Positions 25,501 to 37,500 of a stretch of 64,000 nucleotides of DNA are shown here, piece after piece. The notes beneath the pieces were generated by a model. That model was not told the origin of the DNA and made no database searches. It saw only the letters and a program-made list of their open reading frames with translations. Each line of letters starts with the position of its first letter. The stretch's first letter is position 1. This DNA comes from Pseudonocardia sp. MH-G8 (GTDB lineage: Bacteria > Actinomycetota > Actinomycetes > Mycobacteriales > Pseudonocardiaceae). The DNA is taken from contig NZ_NKYF01000003.1 in NCBI RefSeq assembly GCF_002262885.1, positions 190,382-254,381 on the forward strand. The letters are read 5' to 3'. The translations under genes and the position numbers were made by a program.

Positions 25501-28500
25501 CACACCCTCGACGCGGCGTCGGTGCTCGTACAACACCAGTGCCTGCGTGAAATAGGTGGCCCGCCGCACCCCGTCGACCAGGTCCGGCATGAGGCGGTCG
25601 ACCTCGGCGAGCAGGTCGGAGAACAGCACGAACAGGGGCTCGCCGTTCTGATCCGTCGTGTAGGCGAGCACATCCGTGAAGTGCTCGAAACCGTTCCGTG
25701 GCAGCACGACCACACCGGGGAAGCTCGTCCCGAGCATCGGCGACGCCCGCATCAGCAGGTCCGGGTCATCCCGGAACATCCGGGCGAGCTTCGCCTCGAA
25801 CACCGCCTTCCGCAGGCCCCGCAGCTCGTACCCGGTGTCCGACGAGTCCGCCAACGACCCGGTGCGGACCCTCCGGGGCCCGCCGGGCCGTCCCGGGCTG
25901 TTGCTGTCGGGGACACCGTTGCCCGAGCGCCGACCGGCCCCGCCGTGCCTGCCCTGCGAGCGGACGGCCGTACCGGTCATGACCGCGTCGGGCAGCGCAC
26001 CGGCCTGGCTGCGCCACGCGTGCACCAGCTCCGACGTGTTCGTCTCGGCTCCCGAGCTCCGGGCCGATCCGGAATCGCCGGTGGCCCCGGCACCCGCAGG
26101 CCCACCGAGCAGGACCGCCGCGATCCCGAGGGCCGCGAGCATGCGCCGCGGTGCGGGCGGAGCACGCGTGCGAACCGCGTTCCACAACCCCTGCGTCGCC
26201 ACCACCACGCGTGCCCGCGACAGCAGCCCCGCCCGCCAGGCCCGCACCACCAGCGCTGCGAGCCCGATCGCCGCGGCAGCGCCCGCCAGCGCCAGGACGA
26301 CCGTGGCCGGGAGCGTGGGAAGCCCGATCGCCAGGGCGAAAGCGACCGTGCCGAGATCGAAGCTCCGGTATCCCGACCCGCGTCGGGACTGCTCGGTCCG
26401 GAACTCGTACCGGATACCGGAACCGAACCGCAGCAGATCACCGTCCGCGAGCCGGGTGGGCCGCGTGACCGACGCGCCGCCGACCCGCACCTCGGCGTCC
26501 CCGAACGGAGCGACGTACCAGCCCCCCGCGGTGTGGTAGATCACGGCGTGGACGTCGTCGTCACCGACACCCAGTTCCAGGTCGGCACCGCCGCGGCCGA
26601 TCACCAGGCTCGCCCGGACGGGGTATGTGCCACTGCGCTCACGACTGTCCAGGGCGTGCAGGCCGGCCCGGCTGTCGGTCCACTCGGCGCCGTCGGGCAG
26701 CCGCACGACCATCCGGCCGCGCTCGGTCAGCACGACCCGGCGGTTGCCTGCGAACGCGCCGACGAGCAGGTACCGGTCCGGCAGTGACAGCCCCGCTGTG
26801 CTCGCCCAGCCGGAGCGCTTCAGCAGGTCGGCCATGCCGGCGGGGACGGCCGCATCCCGGAGCGCCCACCCGATCTTGAACCCGCCTTCCGGGTCGACCA
26901 GCGTGGTCATCCCCATGGCGCGAAGCCGGTCCTCGGGCTGTCCCCACGCCAGGTCCTCCCCGTACTCGCCCTCGTACCCGAGTTCCGTGTCCTCGTCGGG
27001 CAGCAACCGCCGGTCCAGGGCCTCCCGCCACGCCACGGTGCCGTCCAACCGGGCCAGCTCCTGGCCAGTGGCCCGGTCGAGCCGGGACAGCGTCGCCCGG
27101 TACGTCCACCACCGGTTGCGGCTGACCCGCTCCAGCACCCCGCGCAGCGACGCCAACCGGTTCACGAGCGACACCAGCCGGGGCACGTCGAAGGCCGCGC
27201 GCGCCCGCTCGATCTCCCACCGCGTGTACGCCACGGCGGCCGCCCGGCCGATGCGCCCGCCCAGGTTCCAGCCGCGTTCCACCGTCGGCCGCACCCGGAA
27301 CGACAGCAACCAGAGCATGTTCCCCAGGAGCATCGGGGCGGCGGCCACCACGTCCGCACCGAGCGCGAGACCGAGCAGCCCCACCCCGAACAGGGCCGTC
27401 CCGGCATGCGCCGACGGGTAACCGTCCAGGCCCAGCCGCCGGGCCAGCTCCGCGCCTGCATGCTCCCGTGGCAGGCCACGGACGAGCCTGCCGACGCCGA
27501 ACAGCGTCAGCAACAGCGCCCCCGTGGCGATCACCACCTGCCCGATCACCGTGCCGACGCCGGGTGCTGTGGCGGCAGCCGCGATCGGGAGAGCCGCCGC
27601 GGGGGCCGCACCCGCGACCAGCACCACAACGGCGAGGGCCGCCGCCAGAGCCTGCCGCACCCACGACGCCCGCGCGCGGGTCGTGGTCTCCGCGCGCACG
27701 ATCGGAGCCTCCGTGAGGTGGGCAGGCGGGACCGTCACCGCGAACACGACACCGTCCGGCGAGACCACCATGCGGTCCGGCTGCTTCCAGTCGGCGACGG
27801 CATCGCGGATCTGCGACTCGGTCACGCCCAGCCGGGCCACCAGGCCTGCGATCGTCGCGGCGCGAGCCTCGCCCAGGCTCAGCTTGACCTTCATGGCCAA
27901 CGGCAGATCATCGGCAAGGCCGCGTTCGTGCGCGTCGTGGGGCAGCCCGTCGACCTCGGTGAGGCCATCCCGGTGGAACCCGTTCTCGTGCGCGTCGAAC
28001 CGCAGCCACCACGCGTTCGGCAGCAGCCCCAGCCGGGTCATCCGGACGAGGTCGGCGTAGGTCTCGGCGAACATCACCCGCCGGCCCTGCGGCGCGAGTA
28101 GCGGATGCCGCCAGGTGAACCCGAGCATCCGGCCCGGCAGGTCGTGCAGCTCCCTGGGCAGCACCGTGAAGGCCGTGTCGTTCTCGATCAGGTCGATCGG
28201 CTGCCCGGTGACCGGGTTGACGAACTCGCCCCGCACCTGCGCCATCGCGTACAGCTCGGGCAACGACGCCTCGAACGCCGCCACCTGCACGTCGCTGAGC
28301 GGGGCACCGAACATCGCCGCGCCCGCGTCACTCGCGGGGGCGCGGTCACCGGTGGCCCGACGATCGGTGCCGGGGACAGCGGTGCCGGGGATGTCGTCGT
28401 GAACGGCGTGCGGGGGTGGGCCGCGCGCCGTCGTGTCCACCTCGACGGCCGAACCCTCCGCCACCGGTCGGGCCGCGGCCGGGCCGGCCGGGGAGTCCGG

Positions 28501-31500
28501 CGTGCTCCCGCCCGCGGTGGGCACGGCGTCGTTCGACCCCGTGCCACCCGTCCCCGCTCCCCCCGCCTGCCCGGCGTGTGAGGTGCTCGGCAGGCCGCCT
28601 GCCACGTTCTGGCGGGTGCTGCCGTCGCCGACCGGGGACGGGCCGGCCCGGGGCTGCTCCGGGTCGGTTCCGACCGGGAGCACGCCGCGCAGCGCGTCGA
28701 GCTGCCGGCGGATCTTGCGTTCCCCGCGCGTCGAGCTCGGGGAGCCCAGTTCCGACAGGAGAGCGTCGATCACCCCCACTGCTGTCCGGTAGATCGCCGG
28801 GTCGGGGCTGTCCACCGCGCGCCGGTCCGGGTTGACCCACGTGAACGGGTCGTTGCGGCTCAGGTCGGCCCGCCAGCCCCCCAGCCCCACCGTGCCCCTG
28901 AGGATCAGCCGCCCACCCACGTAGACGGCCGGGCGGTGAGTCGCGGTGATCCTCAGCTCGTCGATGTCACGGCCGGCGGTCTCCGCGGTAGGGCCGTGGG
29001 GGACCGCGCCGAACGCGGGGTCGCCGGTGGCAGCGAGGTACTGCGACCCGGTGTCGTCGCGGATCACGACGCCGAGCTCCGTCAGCTGATCCAGTGCGAC
29101 CTTCAGCCGGTCGGCGAGCTCGCCCTGCCCCGTCCGCACGGCAGCCCGGTACTCCAGCCAGATGGTGCCGGCCGCCTCGGCGAGGTGCCGGATCTCCGGG
29201 CTGCCGTACATCTCGTGGCTGTCCGGCATGACGTACCACCGGCCGTCGTCGCCACGGTAGGCGTGCAGGATCCCGACGGTGTCCGCTGCGGCGAGAACGT
29301 CCTCCACGCTGCGCCCGAGTGCCTCGGCGAGGTCCGCGGCCGGCATCGGGCCGTGGTGGCGGCCGAGCCGCTGCCAGATGTCCCGGAACAGGTTCTCCCG
29401 GTCGACGCCGGTCCTCTGGAGGGTCTCGGCATCGACCCACGGGGTCCCCTCCGCGCCGGCATCCCGGAGCGCACCGACCCATTCCGTGGAGAACTCGCCG
29501 ATCCGCGCGATCTCCTCGTCGGTGAGACCACTGTCCGCAGCGCGACGCACCGCAGCGTCGAGGCGGCGCTGGGCTGCGGCGTTCTTCCGCAGCGCCTCCG
29601 CGTGCGTTCCCATCGCCGCATCGGCCGCGGCCTGCAGAGCCGCGTAGGCACCTTCCTCCTCGGCCGCCGCGCGCTCGGAGTCGAGGCCCTTGACCATGAT
29701 CCAGAAGGCGTACTCGCCCAGGTGGGTGATCTGGATGATCAGGGAGGGCGCCATCCCGTCGAGGTAGGCCTGCCGGACCGCAGGCTCCATCTCGGCCACC
29801 TGACGGCGGGCTGCTGCCGTCAGGTCGGCGAAGGCCTGGTCCGCGTCCTCGATGGCGGCAACCAGCTCCGCCTCCCCCGTGGCTGCGCTCCTGGGCGAGG
29901 CGGACGAACGGGTGGCGACGGCGATGTCGTCGACCGGGACCCCGGCAGCGCGCGCCTTGCCGATGGATCGCTCCAGCATCGCCGGACGCAGGCGCCTGAC
30001 CAGCTGAACGTGTTCGTCCGCAGCTGCCAGCGCCGACTCGGTCGCGGCCAGGGCGGTCTCGGCGGTGACCAGGTCCTGTCTCGCCCTGCCGAGCGCTGCC
30101 CGGGCCTCCCCGTGCGCGGCGTCCACCGCCGCAACTGCATCCCGCAGTGTCGTGGCGACCGCGGCGGGGTCTGCCGGCGTCTCGGGCTCGACACCGGTGA
30201 GCAGCCGGTCCAGCTGCTCGGCCGACAAGCGGGTGATCGCGCGGATGTCGTCGGTCGGCAGGCCTTCGCGGTAGGCCTGCCGGACCGCCGGTGCCAGATC
30301 GCGGGCCTCGTTCGCGCCCGACTGCACCAACGCGGCGCGGGCGCGGTCCACGGCCGTCGCGGCCGCTGCCACCACGTCCCGGGCATCGACCCGGGCCTGC
30401 CAGGCCTGCCGGTGCCGGGACGTGGCCACTGCCAGCATCCCGTCCACCCTCGCCACCGCACCCTCCAGCGCGACCGCGCTGACGGCCCGGATGCTCCGGT
30501 CCACCTGCTCGCGGGACAAGCCGGTTGTCGTGGCGATCTCGGCGACGTCCATCCCGGCGTCGTGCGCCTCCCACACGGGTTCCGCCAGAGCCGCCTGTGT
30601 GCTCGCCACGACCTGCACGACGTGGGCGCGGGCGCCGTCCACGGCCTCCCCGACCAGCGCGGCCTCGTTGCGCAGGGCCACGGCCACCTCGTTCAGCCGG
30701 GTCAGGCCCTCCTCGAACGTCGCGGGTGGAGCACCCGGTCCCGGCAGGGACCCGTCCTGCGCGATCCGGGCCACGTCGGCCGGGTCGAGCCCCAGCAGAG
30801 TGGCCACGGCCCGGTGGCGCAGCTCGGTCACCTGCTGCGACGGGGACGGGGTCGCGAACAACCACCGGATCAGGTTCTGGCGCCGCTCGGTCCAGGCGTT
30901 CACGGCGTCGGTCCGCCGCTGCTGCGCCGCCTGCAACCGCTGCTGCGCCGCATCCTGCGACGCGTCCACCGCGTTGGTGACGGCCAGGAGCCGGTCGGCC
31001 GGGGCCGACGAGGTGTGGGCGCTCCCGGCGGGATCCGCGGTCGCCGGCTCGACGGCCCGGTCCTCCAGGATCGCGGAGACCTGATCCGTGGTCAGACCGA
31101 CGGCCTCGGCGATCGCGCCGACCGACAGGCCCGGTCCCCCGGTCAGCGCCTTCACGAACGGGGCCAGCTGGGCCGGGCGCTCGTCGGCCGCTTCCCGGAC
31201 CGCCGCGCTGCGCATGTTCTCGAGGTCTGTGACCAGCGTGGCGAGTCGCTCCTCGAACGAGGTGTCCGGGTCGCCGGGGTCGCGCCGCTCGTTCTCCAGT
31301 GCGGGCTGGTGGAGAGCGGCCTGCACGTCCTCGACCGGGACACCCAGCGCAGCGGCCGCCTTCTGCTGCTGCGCCGCCGCGTCCTCGGGTGAGAGCGGCG
31401 CGTGGTCCAGCAGCGACCGGACGCCGGCGTCCCGCCTCCGGACGAGATCCGCCTCCTGCTGCCGCGCCGCCTCCTCGTCCAGCGCACGCGCGATCCCGCG

Positions 31501-34500
31501 CAGCAGTGCCTGCGCCAGGATTTCCTCGACCCGCTCGAGGCTCATGCCGGTGAGCTGGGCGATCCTCTTCGGGGGCAGCGCCGTGCCCCCGGTGCCCGCC
31601 TGCTCGACGAGGCCGGCGAGCGCCTCGTCGTTCGCGTCCACGGTCTGCTGCCGCTGCTGCGCCACCTCGGTCAGCCCGGCCAGCCGGGCGCCGAACGTGC
31701 CCACGGGCACGTGCAGGTCGGGTGCGTCGGCGTCACGGGGGCCACGCGCGATCTCGGCGACCTCGTCGGGGTCCATGCCCAGCACATCGGCCAGCTGCCG
31801 GCGCCGGTGCGAGACCTCGGCGTCGGCCTGCGGGTCGTCCGCGAGCAACATCCGGATCGCCTCGTTGCGGAACGCCGCCCACGCGGTGTCGCCCGCGGCG
31901 ACCGTGGAGCCCGCGGTGGCGAGCTCGTCGTAACGCCTGCGGATCTCGTCGACGGAGCGGTGGACCCGGCGCAACACCCGTGCCGGGATGATCGCGGCCA
32001 CCCGCGACGCCGCCCGTCCGTCGGCAGGTGTCAACGGGTGCTCCACCTGCCGGGTCACCAGCTGCTGCAGCCGCGCGTTCTGCGCGGCGTCCAGCCCGGC
32101 GACGTCCTCGCCCGCCCGAGCGGTGGCCAGCGACGGCAGGTCGATGCCGAGCGGGTTCGCGGCCCAGGTCATCGACGCCGCCACCGCCGCCGCGTTGGTG
32201 ATCCGGCCCGGCGCATCCTCGTGCGACGTCGAGAGCCGCGGGCCGTTGTTGTGCCGGGCGACCTCCACCAGCATGGCGTTGTCCGCAAGCGCCTCGCCCG
32301 TCAGCGGCCCGGACCTGGTGACCGCGGGCCCGGTCGTCTCCTCGACGACGTACTCGAACTCGTCCGGCAGCACCCGGTCCTCGTTCGACCGCAGCGTGAA
32401 CGACATGCCGTGCTCACCCTGGCGGCCCGAACGGCTGCGGCGCTGCATCTCGGCACGCACGTTCGGGGCGGTCCCCAGGTCGAGGGTGTACAGGCCGCCG
32501 CCCTCGACGTTCAACGCCGCCTTCTCCGCGGCCGCCTCCTGCGTGGCCTGCTCCTTCAGCCCGGCACGGGCTGCCTCGTACTCCGGGCTGCCCTCCTCGA
32601 TGTCCGGGTTCTTCTCCCGCCACGCCGGCAGGAGCTCGTTCTCGAAGACCCAGTCCGCGTTCCCGCCCAGCTTGATGTCCTGGCCCCGCAGCTCGAGGCT
32701 GGTCACGGTGATCCGCCCCCGCCTGCCGGCGTTGGCCTCGACCCGCTTCCGGTCACCGATGTTCTCGGCCGTCAGGACGTCCACCTGGTGGCCTCGCGAT
32801 CGCAGCTCGGCGGCGACCGCCTCGGCGTGTGCTGGCGACTCCGCGCGCAGGAGGACCGGGAAGCTCTCGCCCTTCCCGCCCTGATCGTGCACGTCCGGGT
32901 CCGGGTCCCGGTCCGGCTCGATCCCGTTGCGCCGGAGGAGGTCGTGTCCGCTGACGTTCTCGTCGTGTGCGGCTTCGACGACCGTCAGCCCACGGTCGTC
33001 CGCCTCGGCCCGTGTTCCATAGGCCTCGTCGATGTCGTGGGCTCGGCGGCGGATGTCGGGTTCGGGCGTGACGACGTCCTTGCCGAGCTTCGTCCAGTCG
33101 GCCTCGTCACCGGCCGAACCGGTGGAACCGGACCACGGTGTGTCCTCGAGCAGGTCGTCCAGACCCATGTGGTGGATCGTGTTCGTCGGGGACTTGACAC
33201 CGCGCTCACCGAAGTAGCGCATCTCGAGAACCTCGTGGACGCCACCGGGGTAACGCTGGTTGAGCTCCGGATACCCGGTCGCCGCGTTGATCGGGAAGAT
33301 GCCGCGGTGGACGGTGCCGTCCTCGGTGGTCACCGTGGTGACGAATGCGCTGCGCTCTTCATGACCGTTGGCGCGCAGGGCGGCCTCGGTCCAGCTCTGC
33401 AGCGCGGGTTCGGCGTCGAGATCGTGCAGCGCGCCGAGGCGGGTGCGCCCGGACTCGGTCAGCCTGCCCGTCCTCGGGTGGTAATGCCCGTTCGGGTTGT
33501 CCGCGGTGACCGGTTCGAGCCCCTTGGCCGCCTGCTCGCCGAGTCCGATCTCCTTGGTCGGGAGCCAGCCGTCCTCCGCCGCACTCGCGATGCGCCAGGT
33601 CGTGTTCCTACCGTCGAGGATGAGACTGTCGACCTCGGGGATGACCCAGAAGTCCGGCTGCACATAACCGTCCGGGCCGCCGGTCAGGGTGTGCGCCTTG
33701 GCGAACGCGAAGGCATCGGTCGCCCCGAGGACGATATCGGCCTCGGCGAGCACCTTCGCAATGCGGTGCGAGGGCATCGACTCGTGGATGTAGCCCACCG
33801 TGACGGGCTTGCCCACCTTGTTGGTGATCCCGGCGGCCAGCCGGCGGACGACCAGTTCCGAATCGGCGGCCAAACCCCTGTTCGGGAACGCCATGTAGAC
33901 GCGATCGCCGTCCAGCGCCACGCGCGTCAGCCCACCCATGGCGTCGACAACCGTCTTCCCACCACCGCTGACGATCTGCACGACCTTGCCGAGCGCGACG
34001 CCGACGCCCCCGATGATCTGGTCGTTGCGCAGCTTCCCGCCCGCGGGGATCGGCCTCGACTCACCGCGCGCCTCCCGGCCCAGGATCCCGACCGCGTCGG
34101 CCTTGGCCTGCTCGTCGCTGATCTCGCCGCGCTCGCGCTGCCCGCGAATCTCCTTCAGCGCGAGATCGGTGTCGACGAACCGGGGATCGGAGCTCTCCGC
34201 GACGCGCGCCCGGTCGAGCGGGTCGGCGTACTCCTGCGCGGTTCTCCGGTAGGCGGCCTCGTCCTCCCGACGCACCTCGCGGGTGCTCTCGACAGGATGG
34301 GGATGACCATCGCCGGGTGGGCCGTGGACGCTGCCGGCACCGGTCATCGGCTCCGCGCCGGCGATGCCGGCGCCGCCGGCCACGGTCGGGGCGTCGGCGC
34401 TGGTCGCGGCGACGCCCTTCGGAACCACCGCCGCGGGCGGGACCTGCTGCGGTTCACCGTCGGCGTCACTCTTGGCCGCCTTGGCTCCGACGTAGTCGGG

Positions 34501-37500
34501 CAGCTCCACGTTCCGCGCCACCCGGCCCCCGCCGAGGACCGTGACCGCCTTCGCCCGCTCCCGCACCTTCGCCGCGGCCGCGCCGGAGAGCGGCACGTTG
34601 CTGTCGACGTCGTAGTAGCGGACCGCCCCGTTCTCGTACTTCGCGTACACGAGGTGGGCGACGTCCGAGCCCTCCACCCAGACCCAGACCCCGGCGCCGC
34701 CGGGCGCGGCGGCGACATCCTGATCGACGGTCGCTGCGGTCGTCGACTTCGTGTGCCCGTCGTGAGCAGCCTCCAGCCGGCTCGCGACCACCGCGGAACT
34801 CTGGTCCTCCGGGCGTGCCGCCGGCACCTCGTCCAGGGCGACATCGGCCTGGTCGTCGGCAGCGGCGCGCGCCTCGAGGACGCAGGCGCAGTTGTCCTCC
34901 GGTCTCAATGACGGCGTCTCGGCAGCAGGCCGGTCGACCGAGGTCATCGACTCCGGCGGGGTACCGGCCTTCTTCTGCCGGATCAGCTGATCGATCATGG
35001 CGGTCCGCCCGGCGTTGACGTACGGCCTCCGGTTGACGTCACCGCCACGGGTCGTTGCGCGCACCATCGCCGCGTCGACCGCGCTGCCGACCTCCATCTC
35101 GGTGTAGGCGCGACCGAAGTTCATGCCCAGCTTGTTGTAGGCCAACGACGTCGAGAGCAGGCCCGGAACGTAACCGCGCCAGGGTGTGAGACGACCGGTG
35201 AGACCACGCGTCCACAGGAACCGGGCACCGGTCCGTCCGGTGGCCAGAACGGTGGCCAGGCCGTCGAGCCCGGCAGCCCCCGTCGCATACGCCTTCGACG
35301 CGATACCCGGCTGGTGGAAGGCCGCCACTGCCCTCCCCCGGATCCGGAGACCGGCGGATCCGGCACGGATCGTCGGCACCAGGGGCTTGGCCACGCTCAG
35401 CGCCGCCGCACCCAGACCGCGCCCGGCCCACACGAACGGCTTGAACGGCCACATGGTCACGCTCCCGGACCACAACAGAACGTTCGAGATCCTGTTGACG
35501 CGGGCCGCCGTGGAGAGAGCGGCGCGGGAGGCCGCGGTGGCGCCCACCGCCGCACCCTTTCCGCCCAGCGAGATCAGCTTCATGCCTGCGCCGACTCCCA
35601 TCAGCGGCAGCGTCACCGTGCCGGCGTCCTCCAGGAAGGTGGAGACGGGCGCGTAGTAGTAGTCGTCCGCGATGGTGGCCCAGTCCGGACCCCACCGACC
35701 GTCGTGCTGGATCCAGCGGTCCTGGAACCGGTAGCCGGACAGGAAGATCCCGCCGGTGATCGGCGCGACCCTCGCGCCGTACTCGAAGCCACCGCGAACG
35801 GTCCCGTCCACCTCGCTGGGCATCAGTTCGGGCAGCTCGTCGAAGTAGCTGAAGCCGGACACGGCCATGTATCCCAAGAACGACTCGTCGTCCTGCCGCT
35901 CGCGTACACCGCCGATGCCACCACCGGCGGCCATCGCGGCGACGAGACCGGCCATCCCGCCGTCCTCGAGGATGTCGATCCCGAGGCGTTGCGCGTACGA
36001 GGAGATCGACTCGCCGTGCTCGTACTCCGGCAGGTCGCCGGTCACCGCCGCCGTGGCGAACCCGACCGGGCTCAGCTTGTTGAACGGGGACAGCTCGCGG
36101 CCGTTCTCCGCTTCGGTCTTCACCCCTTCCACGAGACCCGGGATCATGTTCGCCGCGACGTTCCCCAGGTCGTCGGCGAGGATCGCCGCGAACCTCCACC
36201 CGTTCCTCCCGGTGGTCGCCGTCAGCCCCGTCGCCTCGGTGTCGCATGCCCCGGCCCGCACACAGGTCTTGGTGAGCCCCTCCCGGTCCGGCGCGGAGGC
36301 GCTCAGGTGCAGGCTCTGGTCCGAGTCGCCCCAGGACCGGGCGTGCTCCGGTTCCGCCGTGCCGGCACACCACCCGTTGCCCGCCGAGCGGCAGTCGGAG
36401 GAGGTGTCCCAGCCCGCCAGGCCGAAGAGCGTGTGCAGGCCCGCTTCGGTGTGCGTGCGGAACCCGCCCCGACAGGTGCCGTTGCTGTCGACGCACATCC
36501 CCGACGCCGAAGCCGTGCCGAGGCGCCCGTCGTCGCCGCCCGTCGCGGCCGACGTGACGCTGACGCCACACCGCCCCGGTAGGCCCATCCCACAGTGCTT
36601 GTCCGCAGCAGCCGTGTTCTTCCCCGAGTCGGCGGTTGCCGTGACATCGGCGGAGTACGTGCAACGGGCGGTGCCGGTGCACCATGCCTCGGCCTCCGCC
36701 AGGCCGTTCTCCTCGTCGACCGAGGCGTTGGCGGCCAGCGAGCACGATGTCGAGCCGACGTTCCCCGAGTCGTGGCAACCGGCGCCCGCTCGTGCCGCCA
36801 GACCGTCCGCCGCCGCCTCGGCGGTGGTGGAGCCCGCGACGCGGTAGCCGCAGTTCGCGGGGTCACCGTTCGTGGCACAACCCGCCCCGAGCTCGACATG
36901 CGCCGGCAACGTCTGCGCCCGGGCCGGGACGTGGCCGCCGCAGACGCCAGGCAGGCACGGCGTGCTGACGACGGTCGTGGCCGGGACGTACTTGGCCGTC
37001 GAGTGGGACGAGCACTCCGGGCCCTGTGTGCAGTCGGAGCTCTGGACCGCCATCCCGCCGGGCAGGGTGATCGAGGCCGTGGTGTGGGTCTCGACGCGCG
37101 TGCACCTGCTGCTGCCCGAGGCGTCGCAGTCCGCGTAGGCCGCGACCGTGCCGTTCTCCGGGTCGTAGGACACCGACGCGACGGTGGTGCAGGCCTTCGT
37201 GGTTCCGGTGCACTGCGCATCGGCGGTGCCCGTGTGCTTCGTGGTGGAGGTGGTCCGGTCGAGGCTGCCGAACGCCCAGGAGTCGTGCGTGCAGGTGCCC
37301 GCAGCGGGCTTTGCGCAGTCGGAGGTGGCCGCCACGTACGCCGGTACGGGCTTGCGGATCCGGTCGCCGTTCACGTCGGTGACATAGACCGGTTCGCCGC
37401 TCTTCGTCGTCTCCCAGCTCGCCGGGACGTAGGCGAGCTGCCCGCTGGCCTGGCACGACCCGGCGGTCGCCGTGCAGTGCGAGTTCAGGCCGCCCAGCAC

